A DNA stretch of 64,000 bases from Curtobacterium salicis. Its GTDB lineage: Bacteria; Actinomycetota; Actinomycetes; Actinomycetales; Microbacteriaceae. The position numbers and the translations under genes are program-made. Positions 25,591 through 32,807 of this stretch are shown here, piece by piece. Position 1 is the stretch's first letter. Every line of letters starts with the position of its first letter. Under the pieces are notes generated by a model. The model was not told the origin of the DNA and did not search any database. It was given only the letters and a program-made list of their open reading frames with translations. The DNA is taken from assembly GCF_011759505.1 (NCBI RefSeq), contig NZ_JAAOYO010000003.1:310001-374000 (forward strand), in the 5' to 3' direction.

Positions 25591-25688
25591 GACGTCGCCC
25601 ACCCGGGCGATCGCTCAGCCGGGGACGTCGCTCAACCGGGGATCGCCCAGCCGCGGATCGCTCAGCCGGGGACGTCGCTCAGCCGCGG
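25591..25688. repeat. Minisatellite of 15/17-bp units across a stop codon
   Basis: Five or more degenerate units of GATCGCTCAGCCGGG or GACGTCGCTCAGCCGGG follow each other. The stop codon of the minus-strand HAD phosphatase (25679-25681) lies in the last unit. The array occupies most of the gap to the pfpI promoter. Confidence 0.85.
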
Positions 25689-26335
25689 ATGCGGAACCCG
25701 TCGCCCTCGGCCGTCACCGTGACCCCGTCGTACCCCGTGATGCGCACCAGGTCCGCCGGCAGGTCGGCGGGGGCGAGCGGCCCGACGGCGACGGTCGTCG
25801 CACCGGAGGCGAGCGCAGCCTCCAGTCCGGCCGGGGCGTCCTCGAAGGCCAGGCAGTCCTCGGCCGCGACGCCGAGCAGGGCCGCCCCGCGCAGGTAGCC
25901 GTCGGGATGCGGCTTGCCGTGCTCGACGTCGTCTGCGGCGACCACGGCGTCCGGGACGGGCACGTCGGCGGCACGCATCCGGTTCACGGCGAGCTCTCGC
26001 GGGGCGCTGGTGACGAGCGCGACGGGCACGCCGGCGGCGAGCAGTCGGCGGACGAACGCACCGGCACCGGGGACCTCGATGATGCCCTCGGTGTTCTCGA
26101 CCTCGTCGTTGACGAGTTCGAGTGCGACCCGCCGCTGCTCGTCGGGCTCGAGGTCGGGCAGGAAGTGCCGGATCGTGTCGATCGTCTGTCGGCCGTGCGA
26201 GAAGCCGAGGATCGTATGCGGGTCGAGGTCGTGGTCGGCGCCGAAGCGACCCCACGCCCCCTCGACGATGGCGGTCGAGTCGACGAGCGTCCCGTCCATG
26301 TCGAACAGGACCCCGGACACCACGACGTCGATCAC
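25679..26335 (-). CDS. HAD-IA sugar-phosphate phosphatase
   Basis: A 218-residue HAD subfamily IA enzyme. Motif I is GVLFDMDGTLVDST (residues about 8-21), motif II is ALVTSAPRE near 107, motif III Lys is in EHGKPHPDGYL near 140, and motif IV is CLAFEDAPAGLEAA near 160. Such proteins dephosphorylate sugar phosphates such as 2-deoxyglucose-6-phosphate or glycerol-3-phosphate. The GTG start follows TAGGGT by 7 nt, a leaderless signature. Confidence 0.88.
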   Translation of the reverse strand: MIDVVVSGVLFDMDGTLVDSTAIVEGAWGRFGADHDLDPHTILGFSHGRQTIDTIRHFLPDLEPDEQRRVALELVNDEVENTEGIIEVPGAGAFVRRLLAAGVPVALVTSAPRELAVNRMRAADVPVPDAVVAADDVEHGKPHPDGYLRGAALLGVAAEDCLAFEDAPAGLEAALASGATTVAVGPLAPADLPADLVRITGYDGVTVTAEGDGFRIRG

Positions 26336-26372
26336 GCGCCCGACCCTACCCGGCGGGCACGACCGCCGAGGC

Positions 26373-26420
26373 GTCAGCGAACCGCGACCGCGCCGTCGGC
26401 GAACCGGGACCGCCCCGTCA
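26373..26420. repeat. 22-bp tandem repeat reaching the RibD_C stop codon
   Basis: GTCAGCGAACCGCGACCGCG begins the unit at 26373-26394. A close copy is at 26395-26416, and a partial third starts at 26417 and includes the stop codon (26418-26420). Confidence 0.8.
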
Positions 26421-27164
26421 GCGCGCCCGGACGTACCGCGTCAGGAGCACGTCGCCCGCTCCGTGCAGCACGTGCGCGAGCCGCATCGACCGCAGCTCCG
26501 GCGACGACCCGTGGACGATGCGCCCGCCGTCGCCACCCTCGAGTGACGGGTCGATCGACAGGCACAGCTCGTCGACCAGATCCGCGGCGACCAGTGCGCC
26601 GAGGAAGGACGGCCCACCCTCGCAGTGGATGGTGCGGAGGCTCCGGTCGACCAGGGCGGCCCGGACCTGGGCGGGGTCGACGGAGTCGTCGCCGCACGAC
26701 ACCACGTCGGCGACGGCCTCGAGCGCGTGTCGCCGCGAGGGGTCCGCGGACGCCGAGGTGAGGACGACCGGCCGGACCGGCGCCTCGGTGAACACCCGCG
26801 ACGTCGGGTCGAGGCCGAGCGACCCCGTGACGATCGCGAACACCGGCTGGTCAGGCAGTCCGTGCTCCCGGCGCCAGACGACGTCGGCGTCGTGCAGCAC
26901 CATCGGCCCGTACCCCTCGTCGCGAACGGTGCCCGCGGCGACCAGCACGACGTCGGCGACCCGGCGCAGCAGGTCGAACACGCGCAGGTCGTCGTCCCCG
27001 CCCATGGACCCGGACTTCCCGGCTGCGGTGGCGGAGCCGTCGAGGGAGCTGACGAAGTTCACGCGGAGCCAGCCGCCGTCAGCAGTGCCCGCGGCACCGT
27101 CCGTGTAGGCGTCGAGCAGCTCGTCGTCGGACAGGTCGGCGATCGGGTCGGGCAGGTGCGTCAC
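26418..27164 (-). CDS. RibD C-terminal-like reductase in the folate operon
   Basis: A 248-residue protein of the RibD_C/dihydrofolate-reductase-like fold. It shows RVNFVSSLDGSATAAG near residue 33, VADVVLVAAGTVRDEGYGP, and CEGGPSFLGALVAADLVDEL near 175, all features of pyrimidine reductases that use NADPH. The deaminase domain of RibD is absent. The GTG start overlaps the folP stop by 4 bases, so it is the third gene of folE-folP. A family member in Mycobacterium tuberculosis can stand in for dihydrofolate reductase, so a folate role is plausible. Confidence 0.85.
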   Translation of the reverse strand: MTHLPDPIADLSDDELLDAYTDGAAGTADGGWLRVNFVSSLDGSATAAGKSGSMGGDDDLRVFDLLRRVADVVLVAAGTVRDEGYGPMVLHDADVVWRREHGLPDQPVFAIVTGSLGLDPTSRVFTEAPVRPVVLTSASADPSRRHALEAVADVVSCGDDSVDPAQVRAALVDRSLRTIHCEGGPSFLGALVAADLVDELCLSIDPSLEGGDGGRIVHGSSPELRSMRLAHVLHGAGDVLLTRYVRAR

Positions 27165-28102
27165 GTGTTGTGCCTCGCTTCCAGGGGTGCTCGCCAGCCG
27201 AGGACGGTCTCGACCATGCGCATCGCGTCGACGGACTCGACGACGTCGTGCATCCGGACGATGCGGGCGCCGAGCATGGCGCTGACCGTCGCGGCCGCGA
27301 GCGTCCCGGACAGCCGTTCGCCGCGGGGACGGCCGAGGCTCTCCCCCACGAAGTCCTTGTTCGACACCGCGGCGAGGACCGGGTAGCCGAGGGCGACGAC
27401 CTCCGGCAGGCGCCGGGTCAGTTCGAGCGTGTGCACGGTCGTCTTGTTGAGGTCGTGTCCCGGGTCGATGATGATCCGGTCCTCCGGGATGCCAGCGTCG
27501 AGCGCCCGGTCGACGCGCAGCCGCAGGAAGGCCGCGACCTCGCCCGCCACGTCGGCGTACTGCGGCTTCGGGTACTCCTGCCGGGGGGCCGCGAGCGAGT
27601 GCGTGATGACGATCGTCGCGTCCGAGTCCGCGACGACGGCGGCCATCCGCGGGTCGGTCAGGCCGGTGGTGTCGTTGACGACACTGGCGCCGGCGGCGAT
27701 CGCGGCGGCAGCGACCTCGGGCCGGAAGGTGTCGACGCTGATCGTCACGTCGGACTGCTGCGCGACCTGCTCGACGACGGGGAGGACGCGCTCGATCTCG
27801 TCGGCCGCGGACAGCTCCGGCCCGGGAGCGAACTTCACCCCGCCGATGTCGACCCAGTCGGCGCCCTGCTCGGCCGCGGTGACGGCGGCCTGGACCGCGC
27901 GGTCCAGGGCGAACGTGCGGCCCTTGTCGTGGAACGAGTCCGGCGTGCGGTTCACGATCGCCATCACCGCGATGCGGTGGTCGAAGTCGAAGGTGCGTCG
28001 GCCGATGGTGCGGACCGGTTCGCGCAGGTCCGGGACCACCCACCCGGGTCCGGTCGCACCGGCTGCACCGGACGGGAGGCCCGTGCCGAGTCCGACGCGC
28101 AT
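27161..28102 (-). CDS. folP: Dihydropteroate synthase
   Basis: A 313-residue TIM-barrel enzyme joining p-aminobenzoate to dihydropterin pyrophosphate. Signatures are IAVMAIVNRTPDSFHDKG (about 43-60), WVDIGGVKFAPG (the family has DIGGESTRPG, here changed to GGVKFAPG), ISVDTFRPEV, VNDTTG, IIIDPGHDLNKT and LAAVSNKDF (the family has VGxSRKxF, here SNKDF). These changes place it in the divergent group of actinobacterial DHPS-like proteins, so activity should not be taken for granted. The start overlaps the folE stop by one base. Confidence 0.85.
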   Translation of the reverse strand: MRVGLGTGLPSGAAGATGPGWVVPDLREPVRTIGRRTFDFDHRIAVMAIVNRTPDSFHDKGRTFALDRAVQAAVTAAEQGADWVDIGGVKFAPGPELSAADEIERVLPVVEQVAQQSDVTISVDTFRPEVAAAAIAAGASVVNDTTGLTDPRMAAVVADSDATIVITHSLAAPRQEYPKPQYADVAGEVAAFLRLRVDRALDAGIPEDRIIIDPGHDLNKTTVHTLELTRRLPEVVALGYPVLAAVSNKDFVGESLGRPRGERLSGTLAAATVSAMLGARIVRMHDVVESVDAMRMVETVLGWRAPLEARHNT

Positions 28103-28749
28103 CAGACGTCCGCCCCGGCTCCGGTGTCGGTGCCGGTCCCGGCTCCAGCGCCGGCTCCGGCCCCGGCCCCGGCCCCGGCTCCGATGAGCGCGATCGCCTC
28201 GGCGCGCCCGGCCGCGTCGGCGAGGATCCCGCTCGCCGCGACGGTCACGGTCGTGGAACTCGTCTGCCGCTCGCCCCGGGTCGTCACGCACTGGTGCTGG
28301 GCGTCGAGGACGACCAGCACGCCGCGCGCCTCGAGGCCCTCCTGCACCGCCTGGACGACCTGCTCGCCGAGACGCTCCTGCAGCTGCGGACGGGAAGCCA
28401 GCGCCTCCACCACCCGCGCCAGCGTCCCGAGCCCGATGAGCCGCTCGCCCGGCGCGTACGCCAGGTGCGCGGTGCCGAGGAACGGCAGCAGGTGGTGCTC
28501 GCACACCGAGCGGAAGAGGATGTCGCGCACGATCACCAGGTCACCGCGCTCGCCGTCGCCGGCCGGCACGGTGCCGTCGCGGGCGATCTGCGTCGCGTCC
28601 TGGTCGAGCCCCCGGAAGAACTCCGTGTAGGCGTCGGCGACCCGCTGCGGGGTGCGCTCCAGCCCGGGCCGGTCGGGGTCTTCGCCGATGCCCGCCAGCA
28701 GCTCTCGCACGGCGGCCTCGACACGGGCACGGTCCATGCGCTGCGTCAC
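28102..28749 (-). CDS. folE: GTP cyclohydrolase I with Gly-Ala tail
   Basis: A 215-residue enzyme making dihydroneopterin triphosphate, the first step to folate. RDILFRSVCEHHLLPFLGTAHLAYAPGERLIGLGTLAR has the zinc Cys and His, and the third ligand is in QHQCVTTRG. After the normal end of the fold the protein carries about 25 extra residues dominated by Gly-Ala pairs, encoded by a hexanucleotide repeat. The start is uncertain; GTG at 28749 is preferred over ATG at 28737. First gene of folE-folP-RibD_C; folB and folK are not adjacent. Confidence 0.9.
   Translation of the reverse strand: MTQRMDRARVEAAVRELLAGIGEDPDRPGLERTPQRVADAYTEFFRGLDQDATQIARDGTVPAGDGERGDLVIVRDILFRSVCEHHLLPFLGTAHLAYAPGERLIGLGTLARVVEALASRPQLQERLGEQVVQAVQEGLEARGVLVVLDAQHQCVTTRGERQTSSTTVTVAASGILADAAGRAEAIALIGAGAGAGAGAGAGAGTGTDTGAGADV
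28137..28185. repeat. Hexanucleotide repeat in the folE 3' end
   Basis: Successive GGCTCC/GGCCCC-type hexamers encode a run of alternating Gly and Ala at the folE C-terminus. Such a tract can expand or contract by slippage without changing the frame. Confidence 0.8.
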
Positions 28750-28879
28750 CCGCTCATCCAACACCGCCGAGCGGCGGTGCAACTGACCACGGAACGCGGT
28801 GACGTACCCCGATCACCGGGAACGGGCCTCCAGGACGGCTACCCTGCGGCCGCGACGTGCCAGCGGTCCCAGGTTCCTT

Positions 28880-28885
28880 TAAACT
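28880..28885 (+). promoter_or_regulatory. -10 box for leaderless purine permease mRNA
   Basis: TAAACT ends 6 nt before the GTG start at 28892, inside a short AT-rich patch (TTCCTTTAAACT). The spacing places the transcription start at the start codon. No clear -35 is seen. Confidence 0.5.
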
Positions 28886-28891
28886 CGCCCG

Positions 28892-30361
28892 GTGAGCGCC
28901 CCGCAGACATCCAGCCCGCCCCGGAACAGCGTCGCATCCGGCCTCGACCGCTTCTTCTCGGTCACGAAGCGCGGATCGACCATCCCCCGAGAGATCCGTG
29001 GTGGTCTCGTCTCCTTCGTGACGATGGCCTACATCGTCATCCTCAACCCGCTCATCCTCGGCGGGTTCAGCGCCGACCAGGCCGCCAAGGACGTCAGCGG
29101 CGGGTGGCTCGAGAACGCTCAGGTGGCCGCTGCCACCGGCCTGGTCGCCGGGCTCATGACCATCGCGATGGGTGTCGTCGCGAACCTGCCGTTCGGCATC
29201 GCGGCGGGCCTCGGGATCAACTCGTTCCTCGCCGTCAGCGTCGTCCACCAGGTGACCTGGGCCGAAGCGATGGGCCTCGTCGTCATCAACGGGGTGATCA
29301 TCGTGATCCTGGCGTTGACGGGCATCCGGACGATGATCTTCACCGCCGTGCCCGCGCAGCTCAAGGCGGCGATCACGGTCGGCATCGGCCTGTTCATCGC
29401 GTTCATCGGCCTGGTCGACTCCGGCTTCGTGCGCTCCTCGGGGCTCGCGTCCCCGCCGCTGCAACTCGGTGAGGACGGCTCCGTCGGGGCCCTGCCGACG
29501 ATCGTGTTCCTCATCGGCCTGGTGATCATCGGCACGCTGATGGCCCGCAAGGTCAAGGGCGCCCTGCTCATCGGCATCATCGCGACGACGATCATCGCGA
29601 TCATCCTGCAGGCGGTCTTCCACGTGCCGACCTCGGTCGACTCGAAGACCGGCTGGAACCTCAACGCCCCGGGCCTGCCGAGCGCGCTGTTCGCCCTGCC
29701 CGACCTGTCGCTCGTCGGCCACTTCGACTTCGGCGCCTTCGCCCGCATCGGCCCGCTCGCGGCGTCGATGCTCGTCTTCACGCTGGTCTTCACGAACTTC
29801 TTCGACGCCATGGGCACGATGACCGGGCTCGCCAAGGCCGCCGGGGTCGCGGAGAAGGACGGCACGTTCCCCCGCCTCCGCGCCGCGCTCGTCGTCGAGG
29901 GTGCCGGTGCGATCGCCGGTGGTGGCGCCTCGGTGTCGTCGAACACGGTGTTCATCGACTCCGCCGCCGGCATCGGTGAAGGTGCCCGGACGGGCATGGC
30001 CTCGGTCGTCACCGGTCTGCTGTTCCTGGCCTCGATGTTCCTGACGCCGCTGACGCAGGTGGTCCCGCTCGAGGTCGCCGCCGCCGGACTCGTCGTCGTC
30101 GGTGCGCTCATGGTGGCGCAGGTCGCGGACATCGACTGGTCGGACTTCGGGTCGGCGCTGCCGGCGTTCCTGACCATCGTCGTGATGCCGCTGACGTACT
30201 CGATCGCCAACGGCATCGGCGCGGGCTTCATCAGCTGGGTGCTCATCAAGGCGCTGTCCGGCAAGGGCCGGCAGGTCTCGTGGCTGCTCTACGTCGTCGC
30301 CGCGGGCTTCCTGCTGTACTTCGCCCGCGGCCCCCTGGAGGCCCTGCTCGGCGTCGGCTGA
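28892..30361 (+). CDS. NCS2-family purine permease (AzgA/PbuG type)
   Basis: A 489-residue permease with about 12-14 membrane segments. The N-terminal STIPREIRGGLVSFVTMAYIVILNP (about 29-53) and later FFDAMGTMTGLAKAAG and GGGASVSSNTVFIDSAAGIGEGARTG are typical of the AzgA branch, which imports adenine, guanine or hypoxanthine with protons. The GTG start fits the leaderless -10 box upstream. A 74-bp hairpin element begins 8 bp past the stop. Confidence 0.92.
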   Translation: MSAPQTSSPPRNSVASGLDRFFSVTKRGSTIPREIRGGLVSFVTMAYIVILNPLILGGFSADQAAKDVSGGWLENAQVAAATGLVAGLMTIAMGVVANLPFGIAAGLGINSFLAVSVVHQVTWAEAMGLVVINGVIIVILALTGIRTMIFTAVPAQLKAAITVGIGLFIAFIGLVDSGFVRSSGLASPPLQLGEDGSVGALPTIVFLIGLVIIGTLMARKVKGALLIGIIATTIIAIILQAVFHVPTSVDSKTGWNLNAPGLPSALFALPDLSLVGHFDFGAFARIGPLAASMLVFTLVFTNFFDAMGTMTGLAKAAGVAEKDGTFPRLRAALVVEGAGAIAGGGASVSSNTVFIDSAAGIGEGARTGMASVVTGLLFLASMFLTPLTQVVPLEVAAAGLVVVGALMVAQVADIDWSDFGSALPAFLTIVVMPLTYSIANGIGAGFISWVLIKALSGKGRQVSWLLYVVAAGFLLYFARGPLEALLGVG

Positions 30362-30368
30362 CCCGACC

Positions 30369-30442
30369 CCGCAATACGCAACCTGGGCGGTTGCTCGCAA
30401 CGGTATCCCGTGGCGAGCAACCGCCCAGGTTGCGTATTGCGG
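30369..30442. repeat. 74-bp inverted repeat, type A copy 2 (perfect arms)
   Basis: Arms 30369-30398 and 30413-30442 are perfect 30-bp reverse complements around AACGGTATCCCGTG, in which ACGG and CCGT can also pair. It starts 8 bp after the permease stop and ends 24 bp before the convergent gene's stop. Confidence 0.92.
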
Positions 30443-30465
30443 AGGGGACGGACGGGAGGCCCGGC

Positions 30466-30921
30466 TCAGTCCGGCAGGTCGGTGGGCGTCGCCTCGTGGT
30501 GACGGTGGGCCGGCGTGCGCCGGTCCTCCTTCATGCCCGCCTCGAACAGGTGGCGCTTGCCGCCGACGAGCTCCTCACGCGCCGTGCGCTCGAGTTCCTT
30601 CGCGGTGGCGTAGTAGCCGTCGTCGTAGTCCTCGACGATCTGGAACGTCCACCGCCCGGCGATCACGTTCCGACCGACGAGCTCGGTGTCGATGCGCTCC
30701 GCCAGTTCGGTGTGCCCGGCCTTCCGCAGCTGCTCCACCGCCTCGCCGATGTTCAGGTCGGCGGTGCCGGTGAGCCGGTGGAAGCCGTAGAGCAGACCGC
30801 GGGCGTGCTCGATGACCTCGATCGCCGCGGACAGGCTGCCGAGGGCCTCGACCGTCGCCTCCGAGACCCCGTCCGGGACCTGGTGTGCGGCGTCGGGACC
30901 CTGGCTGTCGTCGTTCGTCAT
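30466..30921 (-). CDS. Conserved hypothetical protein
   Basis: A 151-residue soluble, acidic, mostly helical protein. The central part (SAAIEVIEHARGLLYGFHRLTG, then EAVEQLRKAGHTELAERIDTELVGRNVI) reads like an actinobacterial hypothetical family. It has a Trp/Tyr-containing stretch (RWTFQIVEDYDDGYY) and a basic His-rich C-terminus. I know no function. It converges on the purine permease. Confidence 0.7.
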   Translation of the reverse strand: MTNDDSQGPDAAHQVPDGVSEATVEALGSLSAAIEVIEHARGLLYGFHRLTGTADLNIGEAVEQLRKAGHTELAERIDTELVGRNVIAGRWTFQIVEDYDDGYYATAKELERTAREELVGGKRHLFEAGMKEDRRTPAHRHHEATPTDLPD

Positions 30922-30996
30922 GATGCTCGTCTACACGATTGCTCCTCGGCCCGTTGTCGGCGTCCTCCGCAGGACGAACGCGGCGCGCCGGAGCGC

Positions 30997-31042
30997 TTGC
31001 AGGTGTCAGATGACCGACCTAGCATTCGAACACACGTTCGAA
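30997..31042 (+). promoter_or_regulatory. Promoter overlapped by a LexA (SOS) box
   Basis: -35 TTGCAG (30997-31002), a 17-bp spacer, and -10 TAGCAT (31020-31025) are followed directly by TTCGAACACACGTTCGAA (31025-31042). The latter is an inverted repeat with perfect 7-bp arms and matches the Gram-positive LexA pattern CGAAC-N4-GTTCG. It covers the expected transcription start, ideal for repression. AGGAGG of the gene follows at 31045. Confidence 0.85.
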
Positions 31043-31056
31043 CGAGGAGGCTCCTG

Positions 31057-31320
31057 ATGATGATCGTCGACACCGCGGTCACCGTGTGGTGGACCGGTGG
31101 CACACCCGTCCGACTGGTCTGGCTCGGCCGGCGCTGGCGCGTCACCGACGTCCCGACCCGGTTGACCACGACCCCGTCCGACCTGCCCACCGCCATCACC
31201 CACGCACCCGAACGCACCGCGGGATGGCGCTTCCAGGCGACCGCCGAGGACGGCGAGACCCTGGTGGTCGACATCGTGCCGGACGGCAGCGGCTGGACCG
31301 TCGCACGGACCTGGACGTGA
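31057..31320 (+). CDS. Small SOS-regulated protein (DUF6504-like)
   Basis: An 87-residue protein. Its N-terminal half (TVWWTGGTPVRLVWLGRRWRV then TDVPTRL) resembles DUF6504, a small domain found in actinobacteria; I recall it near translesion polymerase genes but could not check. The rest (GWRFQATAEDGETLVVDIVPD) looks like a small beta-rich fold. AGGAGG lies just before the ATG at 31057, with a second ATG directly after. A LexA box overlaps its promoter, so it should be induced by DNA damage. No polymerase genes are adjacent. Confidence 0.75.
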   Translation: MMIVDTAVTVWWTGGTPVRLVWLGRRWRVTDVPTRLTTTPSDLPTAITHAPERTAGWRFQATAEDGETLVVDIVPDGSGWTVARTWT

Positions 31321-31390
31321 ACGGGGTGGACGAGGCGGACCGGACAGGGCAGTCCTGGACCTCGACCGACCGCCGCGCTACGGTCGCGGC

Positions 31391-31912
31391 ATGACGACCT
31401 GGATCGCCCTGCTGCGCGGGGTCAACGTGAACGGCATCACGATCCGGAACGCCGACCTCGCCGACCTGTTCCGCTCCCTGGGCCACACCGACGTGCGGAC
31501 GGTCCTGGCTTCCGGCAACGTCGTCTTCACCGCCACGGACCCCGTCGACCCCGTCGAACTGCGGGCGTCCGTCGAGCAGGCGCTCCGGGACCGCTTCGGG
31601 TACGACGCCTGGATCGTGCTCGTCCGGCACGACGCACTGGCCGACCTCGTCGCGGGGTTCCCCTTCGCGTCGACGGCCGACCGGCACGACTACGTGGTGT
31701 TCGCGTCCGAGCCCGCCGCGCTCGACGACCTGCTCGCCGGGCTCGACCTCGACCCGACGGTCGAGCAGGTCGCCCGCGGGGACGGCGTCGTCCACTGGTC
31801 GTGCCCGAAGGGGTCGAGCACCTCGACCGCCTTCGCGAAGCGCGCCGGGGCCGCCCGGTTCAAGCGGACCACGACGGCGCGCAACACGAACACGCTCCGC
31901 AAGCTGCTCTGA
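31391..31912 (+). CDS. DUF1697 family protein
   Basis: A 173-residue protein with the family start TWIALLRGVNVNGITIRNADL (residues about 3-23), SLGHTDVRTVLASGNVVF, and the Lys/Arg-rich end SSTSTAFAKRAGAARFKRTTTARNTNTL. The biochemical role of DUF1697 is unknown. TACGGT ends 6 nt before the ATG, so it probably has its own leaderless transcript rather than sharing the SOS promoter upstream. Confidence 0.88.
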   Translation: MTTWIALLRGVNVNGITIRNADLADLFRSLGHTDVRTVLASGNVVFTATDPVDPVELRASVEQALRDRFGYDAWIVLVRHDALADLVAGFPFASTADRHDYVVFASEPAALDDLLAGLDLDPTVEQVARGDGVVHWSCPKGSSTSTAFAKRAGAARFKRTTTARNTNTLRKLL

Positions 31913-31913
31913 T

Positions 31914-31938
31914 CGGCACGCCGCCCGCCGTCGTGCCG
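31914..31938. terminator. Short hairpin between convergent genes
   Basis: CGGCACG (31914-31920) pairs perfectly with CGTGCCG (31932-31938) across an 11-nt loop. It occupies the 33-bp gap between the DUF1697 gene and the toxin gene and could end both transcripts. Confidence 0.5.
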
Positions 31939-31945
31939 GCCGGGA

Positions 31946-32290
31946 TCACTTGGTCTGGTTCGGGTGGCGCGTGTGGACATCGAGCAGGTGGACGACGCGG
32001 TCGGCCTCGTCCACCACGAACCAGATCCGCGCTCCGCGCTTGAGCTCGAACTGCCGCCGAACCCAGTCCCGCCCGTCGTGGGTCACGGTGCCGAGCTGAC
32101 CTCGGAGGGCGTGACACGTCAGGTCCTCCGAGAGTGGATCGGTCGAGAGCCGGTCCCACGCCACGACGACCGCGTTCCGTTGCGTGGCGACGAGGTCGCG
32201 CCATCCCTGCTCGGCGGATCGCGTCGCGAACACGATCGTGTACTCGTCGGTCCGAACGGGGCGAGCGACCCCCGATCGCCTCGGCACCAC
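31946..32290 (-). CDS. RelE/ParE-like toxin
   Basis: A 114-residue basic protein. After a variable start it reads EYTIVFATRSAEQGWRDLVA, then TCHALRGQLGTVTHDGRDWVRRQFELKRGARIWFVVDEADRVVHLLDVHTRH. This beta-rich pattern, with a conserved Arg before a hydrophobic strand and a basic C-terminal strand, matches RelE/ParE-superfamily toxins, mostly mRNA interferases. It lies 3 bases after a Phd-like antitoxin gene. The start is not certain; several GTG codons are available. Confidence 0.72.
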   Translation of the reverse strand: MVPRRSGVARPVRTDEYTIVFATRSAEQGWRDLVATQRNAVVVAWDRLSTDPLSEDLTCHALRGQLGTVTHDGRDWVRRQFELKRGARIWFVVDEADRVVHLLDVHTRHPNQTK

Positions 32291-32293
32291 CGC

Positions 32294-32758
32294 TCAGGGC
32301 TTCTCGACGACGACCGGTCGTGCGAGGGGCTCCGGCTCGACCGAACCCCACCCGGCGGCGATCGCCTCGGCCGAGTTCCGCCACGCCTGCATCTCGAGGA
32401 GGAGACGGCGTGGCTGCCGGAGTGCGAAGGAGCCACGCGCCACCTCGACGATCTCACGAGCGAACTGCCGCTGGTCCTCGCGACTGAGCATGCCGATCCA
32501 CGGGTACGGGATCGCGAGACGCTCGTGCAGCGGCAGTTCCTCGTTCACCGTGACGGCAGCGATCAGCTCCGCGGCGATGTCGAGCACGGCTTCGTCCTCG
32601 TCCGACCGTTCCTTGGTGGTCAGGACGAGCGGCGCGCCGTCGCGGCGGGTCACCTCGAGGGGCTCCTGCTCGGCCGCCGCGAAGACGTCCTTGGCATGCC
32701 GTGACAGATCGGAGGACTGGACGGTGCGCCGCCGACGCGGGGCTGCGAGGAGAGTCAT
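32294..32758 (-). CDS. Phd/YefM-like antitoxin
   Basis: A 154-residue protein. Residues about 10-55 (VQSSDLSRHAKDVFAAAEQEPLEVTRRDGAPLVLTT) match the Phd/YefM DNA-binding fold, in which a short protein represses its own operon. The C-terminal 100 residues are longer than usual and mostly helical; they presumably cover the toxin. It is the first gene of the pair and starts 12 bp from a perfect palindrome. Confidence 0.75.
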   Translation of the reverse strand: MTLLAAPRRRRTVQSSDLSRHAKDVFAAAEQEPLEVTRRDGAPLVLTTKERSDEDEAVLDIAAELIAAVTVNEELPLHERLAIPYPWIGMLSREDQRQFAREIVEVARGSFALRQPRRLLLEMQAWRNSAEAIAAGWGSVEPEPLARPVVVEKP

Positions 32759-32770
32759 GGAGTGAGGCTA

Positions 32771-32788
32771 TTCAGAACGCGTTCTGAA
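32771..32788. promoter_or_regulatory. Perfect palindrome upstream of toxin-antitoxin genes
   Basis: TTCAGAACGCGTTCTGAA is an 18-bp perfect palindrome between the antitoxin start and the stop of the upstream SDR gene. It is the likely autoregulatory operator of the Phd-like antitoxin. Confidence 0.75.
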
Positions 32789-32807
32789 CGCAACACCCAC
32801 GCCGGCC

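Noticed and set aside
28737..28782. A TTG start for folE at 28782
   Set aside because: The extra residues are not like FolE and there is no supporting ribosome site; the GTG at 28749 is a better choice.
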